A DNA stretch of 64,000 nt from JBCCTX01 sp964468435 (GCA_964468435.1 CAYXVE010000010.1:1-64000); one strand, 5' to 3'; numbered from the stretch's first letter, positions 45,118 to 55,887 are shown. Notes: a model not told the origin generated them from the sequence alone. Program-made: numbers and translations.

Positions 45118-45516
45118 TCCCAGTGGATGGTCTCCTAGTGAAAAATCATCCATACGGAAGGCATCTTCGATATGGTGTATAAGCGGATGGTCGGGATCGT
45201 CCATACTAATAGCGATAATGTCAAATCGAACAGGTACTGTGAGTAATTGCTTTTCGTAGAGATAACTGTCTGCAGCTTTGAAAATCAGTTTGCGCTTCTG
45301 TGCTGTAATGCTTTCCTCAGGAAAACTTTCCTGCGTATTGGACCGTGTTTTTACCTCTACAAATACCAACTCTGCGGGTTTCAGCCTGAGCGTTACAATA
45401 TCTATTTCTGCCTTTTGGAAGCGATAATTGCGATCCATTACCTGATAACCCTTAGCCTCCAGAAATCCTACAGCAAGTTCCTCCCCCTTTTTTCCCAGAT
45501 CATAATGTTTTGCCAT
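45112..45516 (-). CDS. YraN/UPF0102-family nuclease-fold protein
   Basis: 134 residues. It opens MAKHYDLGKKGEELAVGFLE and carries the PD-(D/E)xK-like core AEIDIVTLRLKPAELVFVEV then KTRS, matching UPF0102. Length is normal. The family is widespread next to housekeeping genes and may have endonuclease function, but no role is firmly established. Convergent and overlapping with mgtE by 6 bp. Confidence 0.9.
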   Translation of the reverse strand: MAKHYDLGKKGEELAVGFLEAKGYQVMDRNYRFQKAEIDIVTLRLKPAELVFVEVKTRSNTQESFPEESITAQKRKLIFKAADSYLYEKQLLTVPVRFDIIAISMDDPDHPLIHHIEDAFRMDDFSLGDHPLGL

Positions 45517-45672
45517 TCTTCAAATCCGTAGATGGTTCATAATAGATACGTAGGCGAACATATCTACGTTCTAAGACATCTTGGACAACCAAGGATCAAG
45601 CTAGTAATAGTATGATGGAAATCAAAAGTGTTTAATTATTGGCAAATATTTACTGAAGGGTATTTTTTTATT

Positions 45673-45680
45673 TATTTTTG
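45673..45680 (+). promoter_or_regulatory. Candidate -7 box (TATTTTTG) for sucC
   Basis: TATTTTTG fits TAnnTTTG, 62 bp before the sucC ATG. The nearest TTG upstream (45639) is too far for a standard -33 element, so support is limited. Confidence 0.3.
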
Positions 45681-45741
45681 CCCTTGTACATTACATATAT
45701 TTACACGCATATTTAATCATAATCTCACTTATACAGATCAC

Positions 45742-46956
45742 ATGAAATTACACGAGTACCAGGCAAAAGAAATTATCAAGTCTTATGGAGTCCCAATCCA
45801 GGATGGTGTTGTAGTAGAAACTGTTGAGGAAGCTACAGAAGCAGCTCAAAAGTTATACGATGATCCCGAAGGAAAATTTTTCGTTGTAAAAGCTCAGATT
45901 CATGCAGGAGGTAGAGGTAAAGGGATGGTAAAAGAAACGGGTTCTAAGGGAGTAGTAGTTGCAAAGGGAATGGATAGCGTAGGACAGATCGCAAAGGATA
46001 TGTTGGGTGGAACTTTGGTAACCGTGCAAAACGAAGCAGCAGGAGGAAGTAAGGTGAGTAAGATTTTTATTGCTGAGGATATGTATTATCCAGGTGAGAG
46101 TGAGCGTAAAGAGTATTACATTAGTATAACGCTTGATCGCCTTACGGGTAAGGATGTCATCATCGTGTCTACAGAAGGAGGTGTGAATATTGAAGAAGTA
46201 GCAGAAAAGACTCCTGAAAAAATTATTCGCGAATGGGTAGATCCTGCAGTGGGATTCCAGGGTTTTCAGGCCAGAAAAATTGCATTTGGGTTAGGGTTGA
46301 CCGGAACGGCCTTCAAGAATGGGGTTAAGTTTATCACGAATCTGTATAAGGCCTATAAGGGTACAGACGCCGATATGCTTGAGATCAACCCAATGTTCAA
46401 AACGGCAGATGATAAAATTGTAGCTGTGGATTGTAAACTAAGTATCGATGGCAATGGAATGTACAGGCATCCAGATATTGCTGAGATGAGAGATCTTGAA
46501 GAGGAAGATCCACTTGAGGTAGAAGCATCTCAATACCATTTGAATTATATCAAACTGGACGGTAATGTAGGATGTATGGTAAACGGTGCAGGTCTTGCAA
46601 TGGCGACAATGGATATGATTAAACTTTCTGGAGGGGAACCCGCAAACTTTCTGGATGTAGGAGGAGGAGCAAGTGCAGAGACCGTCGAGCAAGGTTTCCG
46701 CATTATTCTGAAAGATCCTCATGTAAAAGCTATTCTCGTCAACATCTTTGGAGGTATCGTAAGATGCGATAGAGTTGCAAATGGAGTGGTGGAAGCATAT
46801 AAAAATATTGGCCAGATCGATGTACCTATTATCGTAAGGCTTCAGGGAACAAATGCAGAAATGGGTGCTAAAATCATCGATGAGTCTGGTCTGAAGGTTA
46901 CTTCAGCCATTACCCTGGCAGAAGCAGCCTCAAGGGTAAAAGAAGCATTATCCTAA
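45742..46956 (+). CDS. sucC: Succinyl-CoA synthetase (ADP-forming), beta subunit
   Basis: The ATG at 45742 gives MKLHEYQAKEIIKSYGVPIQ, the exact family start; an ATG 38 codons earlier only adds sequence unlike SucC. 404 residues. The ATP-grasp domain has AQIHAGGRGKGMVK, and the C-terminal ligase domain has NFLDVGGGASAETVEQGFRI and NIFGGIVRCDRVANG. It makes succinate and ATP from succinyl-CoA in the TCA cycle together with SucD, which is not next to it here, as is common in Bacteroidota. Confidence 0.96.
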   Translation: MKLHEYQAKEIIKSYGVPIQDGVVVETVEEATEAAQKLYDDPEGKFFVVKAQIHAGGRGKGMVKETGSKGVVVAKGMDSVGQIAKDMLGGTLVTVQNEAAGGSKVSKIFIAEDMYYPGESERKEYYISITLDRLTGKDVIIVSTEGGVNIEEVAEKTPEKIIREWVDPAVGFQGFQARKIAFGLGLTGTAFKNGVKFITNLYKAYKGTDADMLEINPMFKTADDKIVAVDCKLSIDGNGMYRHPDIAEMRDLEEEDPLEVEASQYHLNYIKLDGNVGCMVNGAGLAMATMDMIKLSGGEPANFLDVGGGASAETVEQGFRIILKDPHVKAILVNIFGGIVRCDRVANGVVEAYKNIGQIDVPIIVRLQGTNAEMGAKIIDESGLKVTSAITLAEAASRVKEALS

Positions 46957-47266
46957 ATAGTAGATTACGCTGATAAACCCTCGCATTTTTACTACGTATG
47001 GATGAATAGGGTGTAATTTAATCATGTACTGTACCTGATTCTTCACATATGCCTCAATTAGAAGACTGTATCCAAAGTAAATTATTGCAAAATGTCATTG
47101 AAAGAACCTTAAAGAAAGCCTTGATGAGGAAGGAAAATTGATTATTTTTCAAAAAGGGGCCAATCATTTTTAAAACAGTAGCATAATTGTTAAAGGAAGT
47201 CGGCTTTTGAGGCTTCAACTTGGATATACCTGTTTAAGCGGGATCGTGTCAGGATAAAAGAGCGCT
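46957..47266. other. 310-bp gap between sucC and anmK
   Basis: No supported gene. A 30-codon frame at 47049 (MPQLEDCIQSKLLQNVIERT) is followed in another frame by ESLDEEGKLIIFQKGANHF, which may be a shredded remnant, but I cannot match it to a family. No terminator with a clear U tract was seen. Confidence 0.35.
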
Positions 47267-48367
47267 ATGAGTAAGTTTACAGGAATAGGTGTTATGTCGG
47301 GTACTTCATTGGATGGACTGGATATACTCTGTTGTGAGTTTGATTCAGAGCAGGAGCAGTATCAGTTCACGATTTTAGCCAGGAAGCATCTGGCCTATGA
47401 TGAAAAGTGGAAATCCCGTCTCACTCATTTGATGTTTCAGAATGCAGAAGTTTATGCTAAGACACATGTCTACTACGGCCACTTTCTGGGAAAAGCTATC
47501 CGCAAATTTGTACAAGAACATCATCTGTCCCCGGATTACGTGGCAGTACATGGACATACTATTTTTCATCAACCTCAAAAAACATTTACAGCACAGATAG
47601 GAGATGGAGAAACGATCTCTGCATATCTGCTTTGTCCCCTTGTTACCAATTTCAGAAACAAAGATGTCGCTGTAGGAGGTGAAGGGGCACCTTTGGTTCC
47701 ACTTGGAGAAAAATATCTGTTCCCTAATTATGATTTGTTTCTCAACCTGGGGGGCTTTTGTAACCTTTCTGTAGATCATCTAGCATTTGATGTTGCACCC
47801 TGCAACAATGTCTTGAATATGATTGCTCGGGAATATCAATCCGATTGGGAATACGACCCCGAGGGAACCATGGCAGCATCTGGTACTTTGTCAATCGAAC
47901 TGCTCGACGAACTAAACGACTTGTCATTTTACCAGAAGGCTCCACCCAAATCCCTGGGTTGGGAGTGGGTCCAGGAGCAGGTTATCCCCATTTTGAGACA
48001 AACCGAACTCAACTTACCTGACATAGCACATACATTCGTAATACATATTGTACAGCAACTGCAACGTGCTCTGGGAGCATATAACATTTCGGGGAAAAAG
48101 ATTCTGGTATCTGGTGGAGGAAGACACAACCGCTTTTTTATGGATAAGCTGGAATCTCAATTACTGGAACTGGGAATCCGGGTAGAACCCTTAGATCAGG
48201 ATATCATTGATTACAAAGAAGCTATCATATTTGCTTTTTTGGGGCTCAGGGTTTTGGAAGGAAAAACGACTGTGTTATCTAGTGCAACTGGTGCCAAACG
48301 GAATATTCTGACAGGTTCTGTACATCTTCCACCTTTGGGGGGATATCGAATTACCAGAAACATTTAA
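47267..48367 (+). CDS. anmK: Anhydro-N-acetylmuramic acid kinase
   Basis: 366 residues. The ATP site is at the start, GIGVMSGTSLDGLDILCCEF, and the sugar-site segments VAVHGHTIFHQP and GGEGAPLVPLGE follow, with LNLGGFCNLS and VSGGGRHNRFFMDKL further on. This ASKHA-fold kinase converts 1,6-anhydro-MurNAc to MurNAc-6-phosphate and recycles peptidoglycan. The length is at the usual Bacteroidota size. It is a single gene. Confidence 0.94.
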   Translation: MSKFTGIGVMSGTSLDGLDILCCEFDSEQEQYQFTILARKHLAYDEKWKSRLTHLMFQNAEVYAKTHVYYGHFLGKAIRKFVQEHHLSPDYVAVHGHTIFHQPQKTFTAQIGDGETISAYLLCPLVTNFRNKDVAVGGEGAPLVPLGEKYLFPNYDLFLNLGGFCNLSVDHLAFDVAPCNNVLNMIAREYQSDWEYDPEGTMAASGTLSIELLDELNDLSFYQKAPPKSLGWEWVQEQVIPILRQTELNLPDIAHTFVIHIVQQLQRALGAYNISGKKILVSGGGRHNRFFMDKLESQLLELGIRVEPLDQDIIDYKEAIIFAFLGLRVLEGKTTVLSSATGAKRNILTGSVHLPPLGGYRITRNI

Positions 48368-48470
48368 TTGCTAATAGAAAGTATTTATTTTATCAACCTC
48401 AAAACGACTCTATCTTAATAACGTACATCAATGTATTATCTTCATAGTAGTCTTTTATTCTACTTCTCAT

Positions 48471-49301
48471 ATGACATTATCACAGGCAGAACTTAAGGAC
48501 CTTGATTTAGAAATTCAGGAACTCGTCCGTAAAACTGGAGAATTCATTCACGCAGAATTTGACCGCTTTTCCTTCAATCAAGTTCAATATAAATCCCACA
48601 ATGACCCTTTCACCTATGTCGATGTTACAGCAGAGAAAATCCTCAAAGAAGGAGGCCAAAAATTATTACCTGGGTCGGGATTTATTAATGAAGAGAGTGA
48701 AAATCAAGCTTCAGAGAACGGATATAGCTGGATTATAGATCCGCTGGACGGTACGGTAAATTTCATTCATGGTCTCCCGCATTTTTCCATTAGTGTAGCG
48801 CTTTCCTATCAAGATGAAGTTCTGATGGGATATGTTTACGGAGTCGTACAGAAAGAAATGTTTAGCGCGATAAGTACTCAAGGAGCATATCTCAATGGAC
48901 ATTCACTCCATGTAAGTGAAAGAAATCAGCTTCAACAATCCCTGATTGTAACAGGTTTTCCCTATGCTTACTCAGAATGGCTGGACAACTATATTAAAGT
49001 GATTGGTAAACTCATCCAGGAATGTCATGGGCTGAGGCGTATCGGAAGTGCAGCTCTGGATCTGGCTTATGTGGCTGCCGGTAGGACTGAGGGATTCTTT
49101 GAGTTTGGACTGAATCCCTGGGATGTGGCAGCCGGGGCATTGATCGTGAAGGAAGCAGGTGGACATGTGTCTGATTTTCAGGGTAGTAATCACTATCTAC
49201 ATGGAAAACAGATACTAGCTACCAATGCTAGGATTCATGAAGATATTCTTACATTACTCAATCAACACCTGCCTGATCTTGAAACGCTAAACGCAGTATA
49301 A
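48471..49301 (+). CDS. Inositol monophosphatase-family protein
   Basis: 276 residues with the metal-site motifs of the IMPase superfamily: SGFINEESENQ (Glu-Glu), WIIDPLDGTVNFIHGLPHFS (DPLDGT) and GLNPWDVAAGALIVKEAGG. It hydrolyses a sugar or inositol phosphate using Mg2+. SuhB, CysQ-like or other phosphatase specificity cannot be told from the motifs. Cytoplasmic, single gene. Confidence 0.92.
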   Translation: MTLSQAELKDLDLEIQELVRKTGEFIHAEFDRFSFNQVQYKSHNDPFTYVDVTAEKILKEGGQKLLPGSGFINEESENQASENGYSWIIDPLDGTVNFIHGLPHFSISVALSYQDEVLMGYVYGVVQKEMFSAISTQGAYLNGHSLHVSERNQLQQSLIVTGFPYAYSEWLDNYIKVIGKLIQECHGLRRIGSAALDLAYVAAGRTEGFFEFGLNPWDVAAGALIVKEAGGHVSDFQGSNHYLHGKQILATNARIHEDILTLLNQHLPDLETLNAV

Positions 49302-49466
49302 TAGGATACATCGATAAGTTTTTGAAAAATTTGAGTTAACTTTATCTCTCATATTAGGTAAGTAGATATAAAATGTCGAAAAATACCTCTCTTTCACGTA
49401 TGTATGTATATTGAACGATTCAGTTTGATACTTGGAGAATAGGGGATAGACACTAAGCAGAATACT

Positions 49467-52400
49467 ATGTTGGATTTTTTAAAGAAAATACTACCGTCAA
49501 AAAAGGATAAGGATATCAAGGGACTCTTGCCTTTGGTAGGTGAGATCAATGAACACTACGCTCAGCTTCACGATCTGAGCGATGATGAACTGCGGCAGAA
49601 AACATCCGAATTCAAACAATATATCATAGAAAATACGCGGGATATAAAAAATGAACTGGAACAACTCAAGCAGCAGGCTCAAGATACAGACGATATAGAC
49701 GAGAAAGAACAATTGTTTCAGGAGATTGATGAACTGAAAAAAGGGGTGAATGAAAGAATAGAGGAGGTCCTGATGGAATTACTGCCAGAGGCTTTTGCAG
49801 TGGTAAAAGAGACGGCCAGGAGACTTACTGAAAATAAGGCATTAGAGGTAAAGGCTACTGATCACGATTGGGAATTGGCTGAAAAATATGAACACATCGA
49901 AATCAAAGGTGATACAGCGATTTGGAAAAATAGCTGGTTGGCTGCAGACAGTATAATCGAGTGGGGGATGATACACTATGATGTTCAACTCATGGGGGGA
50001 ATCGTGTTGCACAGTGGAAAAATTGCAGAGATGGCAACGGGGGAAGGTAAGACCCTAGTAGCTACCCTCCCGGTGTATCTCAATGCGCTAACCGGTAAAG
50101 GAGTCCATCTCGTAACAGTCAATAACTATCTGGCCAGACGAGACGCGGAATGGAATGCACCATTGTTTCAGTTTCATGGATTGACAGTCGACTGTATTGA
50201 CCTTCACGAGCCAAACTCAGATTCCCGTCGCAAAGCTTATCAGGCTGATATTGTCTATGGTACCAATAACGAGTTCGGGTTTGACTATCTACGGGATAAT
50301 ATGACTACTCACCCGGAATTTCTCGTTCAGAGAGAACATCACTATGCGATAATTGATGAAATCGATTCCGTATTGATTGATGAGGCGAGAACACCCCTGA
50401 TCATTTCTGGTCCGGTACCGCAAGGCGACAAGCATGAGTACAACGAACTTAAGCCTAGAATAGACCGTCTTGTCAAAAAACAGCGCAAGTTAGTGAATCA
50501 ATTCTTGGCAGAAGCCAAGAAAAAGATAGCAGAAGGGGATAACACAGAAGGGGGGATGGCGTTATACCGGGCCCACAAAGGTTTACCCAAAAACAGTGCA
50601 TTGATTCGCTACCTGAGCGAAACAGGAATCAAAGCTGTCATGAATAAGACAGAAGGATACTATATGCAGGACAACTCCAAAAATATGCATATCGTTACAG
50701 ATCCTCTGTACTTTACCATCGATGAACGTAACAATCAGGTTGAACTTACTGATATGGGACGCGAAGCAATTACAGAGGGGGGAGAGGATCCTAACCTGTT
50801 TGTAATACCTGATGTAGCGCAGCGATTCAATGAGATAGACAGTGATCCCAACCTCGATGTTGACGAAAAGCTCATCAAAAAAGACGAACTAGCTGCTGAA
50901 TTTGCAGAGAAATCAGAACGCCTGCATGCAATCAATCAGTTGCTCAAAGCATATACATTATTTGAAAAGGATATAGATTACATCGTTCAGGACGGTAAGG
51001 TCATGATCGTTGATGAGCAAACGGGGCGTGTACTTCCGGGTAGGCGATACTCCGATGGATTGCATCAGGCGATAGAATCCAAGGAAAATGTCAAGGTAGA
51101 AGCCGCAACCCAGACATTTGCAACGGTTACGCTTCAGAATTATTTCCGGATGTATCACAAGCTGTCAGGTATGACTGGTACTGCTGAAACTGAGGAAGCT
51201 GAGTTTTACGAGATATACAAACTGGACGTAGTCGTGGCTCCTACTCACCGCCCTATCATACGGGATGACCGGGAAGACCTAGTTTATAAGACGAGAAAGG
51301 AAAAATATAATGCTATCATTGAGGCGATAGAGCGACTCAGGGAAAATGGACAACCCATTCTGGTAGGTACTACTTCTGTAGATGTATCGGAGTTATTAGG
51401 GAGGATGCTCAAAATCCGAAAGATTCCACATAATGTTCTCAATGCCAAGCATCACCAGCGTGAGGCTGAGATCGTAGCAGAGGCTGGTAAAGCGGGCACT
51501 GTGACCATAGCCACCAACATGGCAGGTCGCGGTACGGATATCAAACTCGGACCTGGTGTAAAAGACGCTGGTGGACTGGCCGTAATCGGCACAGAGCGCC
51601 ACGAATCCCGTCGTATTGACCGGCAGCTCCGGGGTAGGTCGGGTAGACAAGGTGATCCAGGGATGTCACAGTTTTATGTATCCCTTGAAGATGACCTAAT
51701 GCGTTTGTTTAGTTCTGAACGGATTGTAAAAATCATGGACCGTTTGGGAATGGAGGAAGGCGAAGTCATTCAGCATAGCATGATCACTAAATCCATTTCC
51801 AACGCGCAGAAAAAAGTAGAGGAAAATAATTTTGCCATGCGAAAGCGCTTGCTGGAATACGATGATGTGATGAGCTCGCAGCGGGAAGTGATATATACGC
51901 GCAGACGGAATGCACTATATGGGGATCGGATCAAAATTGACCTTGACAATATGCTTTTTGACCTGTGTGGTAGCATCACAGATAGGTATTTTGATATTCC
52001 CGATGCTGAAGGTCTCAGGATGGAATGTATTAGATTGTTATCTGTAGATCCGGAAATCACTGAAAAGGATCTCAATGATAAGCGCAGCGACGAGATCAAT
52101 CAACTGATTTACGAAAGCGCGAAAGCATATTATAATCGCAAGGCCAAGAGAATGTCCGATACGCTGTACAAAGGGATTTCCAATATCAAGAAAAGCAATC
52201 CGCAAACAGAACGTATATTGATCCCCTTCTCGGATGGTTTCAAGCAACTCCAGATCATTGTACCGGTAGACAAAGCCATAGAATCTAAGGGTTATTCTGT
52301 TGTTGATGAACTCGAAAAAGTATCGACATTAGCGATCATAGATGACAAATGGAAGAATCATCTCCGCGAGATGGATGAGCTGAAGCAATCCGTACAAAAT

Positions 52401-52760
52401 GCAGTCTTTGAGCAAAAAGATCCTTTATTAGTGTACAAGTTTGAAGCCTTTGAATTATTCCAGCAGGCGTTGAATGATATCAATCAGCAAGTGCTTTCTG
52501 TTCTCTTCAAAGCTGATATCAACGTGAGCGAGGGCCGAGCGAGCAAGGCTGCTCAGGGCAATAAGCGGGATGATTTCAGCAAGTTGAATGCTAAACATGG
52601 TAGTGAGGTAGAAGCGGCAAGAAAGCAACGCATGCAGCAGGAAAAAGCTACCATGAGAAATAGCAGTGAGGGAGATGAGCCGGAAAGAAAACTTTCACGT
52701 CGTGAAAGACGAGCTCAGGATCGCAGCAAAGGAAAGAAGCGTTTTCCACAGAAAAGATAG
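49467..52760 (+). CDS. secA: Preprotein translocase ATPase SecA
   Basis: 1097 residues. Walker A is in EMATGEGKTLVATLPVYLNA, the DEAD-type box in AIIDEIDSVLIDEARTPLI, and the second motor domain has GTTSVDVSELLGRMLK, TNMAGRGTDIKLGPGVK and QLRGRSGRQGDPG. It is longer than the E. coli protein (901) because of inserts around residues 35-95 and 335-470, usual in Bacteroidota. The C-terminus is basic (RRERRAQDRSKGKKRFPQKR) and lacks the Cys-rich SecB/zinc motif. It drives Sec-dependent export, here including the signal peptides of T9SS clients. Confidence 0.97.
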   Translation: MLDFLKKILPSKKDKDIKGLLPLVGEINEHYAQLHDLSDDELRQKTSEFKQYIIENTRDIKNELEQLKQQAQDTDDIDEKEQLFQEIDELKKGVNERIEEVLMELLPEAFAVVKETARRLTENKALEVKATDHDWELAEKYEHIEIKGDTAIWKNSWLAADSIIEWGMIHYDVQLMGGIVLHSGKIAEMATGEGKTLVATLPVYLNALTGKGVHLVTVNNYLARRDAEWNAPLFQFHGLTVDCIDLHEPNSDSRRKAYQADIVYGTNNEFGFDYLRDNMTTHPEFLVQREHHYAIIDEIDSVLIDEARTPLIISGPVPQGDKHEYNELKPRIDRLVKKQRKLVNQFLAEAKKKIAEGDNTEGGMALYRAHKGLPKNSALIRYLSETGIKAVMNKTEGYYMQDNSKNMHIVTDPLYFTIDERNNQVELTDMGREAITEGGEDPNLFVIPDVAQRFNEIDSDPNLDVDEKLIKKDELAAEFAEKSERLHAINQLLKAYTLFEKDIDYIVQDGKVMIVDEQTGRVLPGRRYSDGLHQAIESKENVKVEAATQTFATVTLQNYFRMYHKLSGMTGTAETEEAEFYEIYKLDVVVAPTHRPIIRDDREDLVYKTRKEKYNAIIEAIERLRENGQPILVGTTSVDVSELLGRMLKIRKIPHNVLNAKHHQREAEIVAEAGKAGTVTIATNMAGRGTDIKLGPGVKDAGGLAVIGTERHESRRIDRQLRGRSGRQGDPGMSQFYVSLEDDLMRLFSSERIVKIMDRLGMEEGEVIQHSMITKSISNAQKKVEENNFAMRKRLLEYDDVMSSQREVIYTRRRNALYGDRIKIDLDNMLFDLCGSITDRYFDIPDAEGLRMECIRLLSVDPEITEKDLNDKRSDEINQLIYESAKAYYNRKAKRMSDTLYKGISNIKKSNPQTERILIPFSDGFKQLQIIVPVDKAIESKGYSVVDELEKVSTLAIIDDKWKNHLREMDELKQSVQNAVFEQKDPLLVYKFEAFELFQQALNDINQQVLSVLFKADINVSEGRASKAAQGNKRDDFSKLNAKHGSEVEAARKQRMQQEKATMRNSSEGDEPERKLSRRERRAQDRSKGKKRFPQKR

Positions 52761-52922
52761 TCGGATCTATCACGGACATATAATAGCTAGTAGTGTTTTT
52801 GAACTTCTAGCCCACAAGCTAGCCACTCATTATGGCTGATAGCCTGCAAATTCGGAAATATTTTGATATTTACCTTTTCCGATTGAGCCTAAAGCTACCC
52901 AAGACCAACGATAATCTGGGAT

Positions 52923-53474
52923 CTACATTCCAGCCTGCTCTTTCAATTCGCTAAGAGGGGTATTCATCAGATCGAAATCTGGCTGTACATTGCGCAGAAT
53001 CTCAAATTTTTCACAATACATATCCGTAGACTTTTTGTTTTTCTCTACAAAGTGGAGGAGCTTCTGAAAATACTCCTTGACACTAGGGTGAATGTCATCT
53101 GTGTGAAGGGTAAAAAATTTGTTGATCTCAAACTCTTTTTCTTTTGCAAAGTATATGATGATCAAAGGTTTCATCAACTTTTGTTCATCTTCTCCAAAAT
53201 TGGAGTTTGCAAATGCTTTCAGCAGCGTGAAAAGGTAACCCCTGTCAAGTTCATACTCATAATAATCGGATAATTTAACCCAAAATAAGTAGGGGATATA
53301 AATACCGCCAAAGCGCTCTGAGCAGAGAACGGTAAAGCGATTGAGCAAATCTTCATTAGATGCAGTCTGCATATGCAGGTCGTACAACTCAGCAATTAAG
53401 TCTTCTTTATGTTCTTCTTGCTCTTCCATCCCGTATTTATCCTCCAGTTCATCTAATAACTTAGGTATATCCAT
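52923..53474 (-). CDS. Hypothetical protein, 183 aa
   Basis: Not recognised. A soluble acidic helical protein, opening MDIPKLLDELEDKYGMEEQE and containing YIPYLFWVKLSDYYEYELDR, an aromatic-rich middle. No signal peptide, membrane helix or metal motif. It follows recQ on the same strand with 140 bp between. It may be a Bacteroidota-specific housekeeping gene; no function can be suggested. Confidence 0.65.
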   Translation of the reverse strand: MDIPKLLDELEDKYGMEEQEEHKEDLIAELYDLHMQTASNEDLLNRFTVLCSERFGGIYIPYLFWVKLSDYYEYELDRGYLFTLLKAFANSNFGEDEQKLMKPLIIIYFAKEKEFEINKFFTLHTDDIHPSVKEYFQKLLHFVEKNKKSTDMYCEKFEILRNVQPDFDLMNTPLSELKEQAGM

Positions 53475-53613
53475 AATTATCCGCTACTGTTATTAATAAA
53501 GAATCATATAATGTGGTAAAGATACACGCAAAATTGCAATTATTTGTTAAAAATAATCTCTATGACGATGTTCAGCACCTGATTTGAAGGGTCGAACAGC
53601 AATAGTCCGTGTG

Positions 53614-55887
53614 TTAGTTAGCTACTTCTGAAATAAATTTTGTCTTTACAAGTTGAATTTCTTCCCGGGTAAAATCCTTCCCAAGTTCATTTTCAGCTTC
53701 GTAGAGGTCATCGGATTCAGAGTTCATGAAGTAATCATAGATTTCATCTATCTTGTCTTCATCTACGATCTGCTCGATATAGTAATCGATATTCAGTTTG
53801 GTTCCTGAATATACGATTTGCTCGATGTTGTTGAGCAACTCTTCATATTCCATTCCCTTCATCTCTGCTATTTGATCCAGGGGTGTTCTCCGGTCAACAT
53901 GTTGAATAATAAAGAGTTTATTCATGGATTTTCTGGCAGTAGACTTTATGACTACATCTACTGTACGTTCGATTGAATTTGCTTCTATGTATTCCTTGAT
54001 CAGTTTGATAAATGGTGCGGCAAATTTTTGTGCTTTACCTTTACCAACACCTGTGATATTCTGAAATTCTTCCAGGGTAATAGGGTATTTCGACGCCATG
54101 TCCTCAAGTGAAGGGTCCTGGAAAATAACATAAGGAGGTATCTTGCGTTCTTTGGCAATCTTCTTTCGAAGGACTTTAAGTTTATCAAACAAAGCCACAT
54201 CGTAAGTCTTGAAGTCATCAACGGGAGTTTCTTCACGGTTAAATTTCTCATAATCCTGGAACTTAATTAATTCAATATGGCTAGGGTCTGTGAGAAAATC
54301 TTTTCCTTTATCAGTAAGCTTGATTACACCATATTCATCTATATCTTTTTCCAGGTAATTGTTGACCAGAAGTTGACTGAATATAGATTTCCATTCTTTT
54401 TCTGTGAGATCCTTTCCCTTTCCAAACATGTTGAGCTTATTATGCCCAAACATATTGATCTGTTGGTTATTACTTCCCCGAAGGATATAGATTAGGTGCT
54501 GCATCCCAAATTGTTCATCTACTTCATGGATGGCATCCAGTGCATATTTTACCTGTTCTGTCGCGTTATAGGAATCCTTGGGATATCTGCAGTTGTCGCA
54601 CATTCCCTTGCAATTTCTCGTATCAAATTCCTCTCCAAAGTAGTGAAGCATCATTTTTCTTCTGCAGGTACCTGATTCAGAGAAAGCTGCCATCTCATAG
54701 AGAAGATGTTTGCCAGATTCGCGCTCACTGACGGGTTTGTCTTTCATGAACTTCTCCAGTTTTACGATATCATTGAAATCGTAGAATAGGATGCAATTAC
54801 CATCCAGACCATCGCGTCCGGCTCTTCCGGTTTCCTGATAGTAGCTTTCTATGCTTTTAGGTACATCGTAGTGGATGACAAATCTCACATCAGGTTTGTC
54901 AATACCCATCCCAAATGCAATAGTAGCTACAACAACCTGTATATCTTCGTTCAGGAACATATCCTGATGCTTTGAGCGAGTCTGTGAATCCAGTCCTGCG
55001 TGGTAGGGAACAGCTTTAATCCCATTCACCTTGAGGATCTCGGCTATTTCTTCTACTTTTCTGCGGCTTAGACAATAGATAATGCCAGATTTTCCCGAAT
55101 GTTGCTTAATGTATTTAATGATATCAGTTGTAGCAGCATTCTGGTTAATCTTGGGCCGGATTTCATAATACAAATTGGAACGGTTGAAGCTGGTGAGGAA
55201 GACGTCAGCTTCAGGAATATGAAGATTGTGGATAATATCCATTCTCACCTTTGGAGTAGCTGTAGCAGTCAGCGCAACAATAGGTATGTTGCCCAGTTGA
55301 GCAGTGATTTCGCGTATTCTCCTGTATTCAGGTCTGAAATCATGTCCCCATTCTGAGATACAGTGTGCCTCATCGACAGCCAGAAAACTTATCTGTGCCT
55401 GTTTCAAGAAATCAATAAATTCCTGTTTGACCAGGGACTCTGGTGCAACATACAATAACTTAAGCTTGCGGCTTATAACCTTTTGTTTGACACGCTCATA
55501 ATCACTCCGATTCATGCTGCTATTTAGAAATCCTGCTTCCAGTCCGAAAGCATGAAGTTGATCTACCTGATTTTTCATCAGTGCAATAAGTGGAGAAATA
55601 ACCAACGCCGTACCGGGTAGTAGTAAAGCTGGGAGTTGGTAACACAGCGATTTACCAGCACCCGTAGGCATGATCACAAAAGTATGACTTCCCGACAACA
55701 CATTTTGTATAATCTCCTCTTGTTTACCCCGGAATGAGTCGTAACCGAAGTTGCGTTTAAGTTCCTGAACAAGGTGATACTCTTTCCCTACAATGGTCTG
55801 TTCGTTCACAATCTTTAATTTAATATTATCTAAATTTACTAAAATCTTCGGGAGTATGAATCCCAAATTTAAAGAATTGACAAACAA
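53614..55887 (-). CDS. recQ: ATP-dependent DNA helicase RecQ
   Basis: 757 residues from the ATG at 55887; a GTG at 55809 (giving MNEQTIVGKEYHLVQELKRN) fits the family start better and would remove 26 residues. Motif I is IMPTGAGKSLCYQLPALL, motif II AVDEAHCISEWGHDFRPEY, motif VI QETGRAGRDGLDGNC. The RQC domain has the zinc Cys set CRRKMMLHYFGEEFDTRNC then GMCDNC. An HRDC domain (KIAKERKIPPYVIFQDPSLE) and a helical extension follow. It unwinds 3'-tailed and branched DNA in recombination and repair. Confidence 0.95.
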   Translation of the reverse strand: MFVNSLNLGFILPKILVNLDNIKLKIVNEQTIVGKEYHLVQELKRNFGYDSFRGKQEEIIQNVLSGSHTFVIMPTGAGKSLCYQLPALLLPGTALVISPLIALMKNQVDQLHAFGLEAGFLNSSMNRSDYERVKQKVISRKLKLLYVAPESLVKQEFIDFLKQAQISFLAVDEAHCISEWGHDFRPEYRRIREITAQLGNIPIVALTATATPKVRMDIIHNLHIPEADVFLTSFNRSNLYYEIRPKINQNAATTDIIKYIKQHSGKSGIIYCLSRRKVEEIAEILKVNGIKAVPYHAGLDSQTRSKHQDMFLNEDIQVVVATIAFGMGIDKPDVRFVIHYDVPKSIESYYQETGRAGRDGLDGNCILFYDFNDIVKLEKFMKDKPVSERESGKHLLYEMAAFSESGTCRRKMMLHYFGEEFDTRNCKGMCDNCRYPKDSYNATEQVKYALDAIHEVDEQFGMQHLIYILRGSNNQQINMFGHNKLNMFGKGKDLTEKEWKSIFSQLLVNNYLEKDIDEYGVIKLTDKGKDFLTDPSHIELIKFQDYEKFNREETPVDDFKTYDVALFDKLKVLRKKIAKERKIPPYVIFQDPSLEDMASKYPITLEEFQNITGVGKGKAQKFAAPFIKLIKEYIEANSIERTVDVVIKSTARKSMNKLFIIQHVDRRTPLDQIAEMKGMEYEELLNNIEQIVYSGTKLNIDYYIEQIVDEDKIDEIYDYFMNSESDDLYEAENELGKDFTREEIQLVKTKFISEVAN

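Noticed and set aside
47049..47141. 30-codon ORF MPQLEDCIQSKLLQNVIERT and a following piece in another frame
   Set aside because: Too short and without a family match; possibly a remnant but not supportable.
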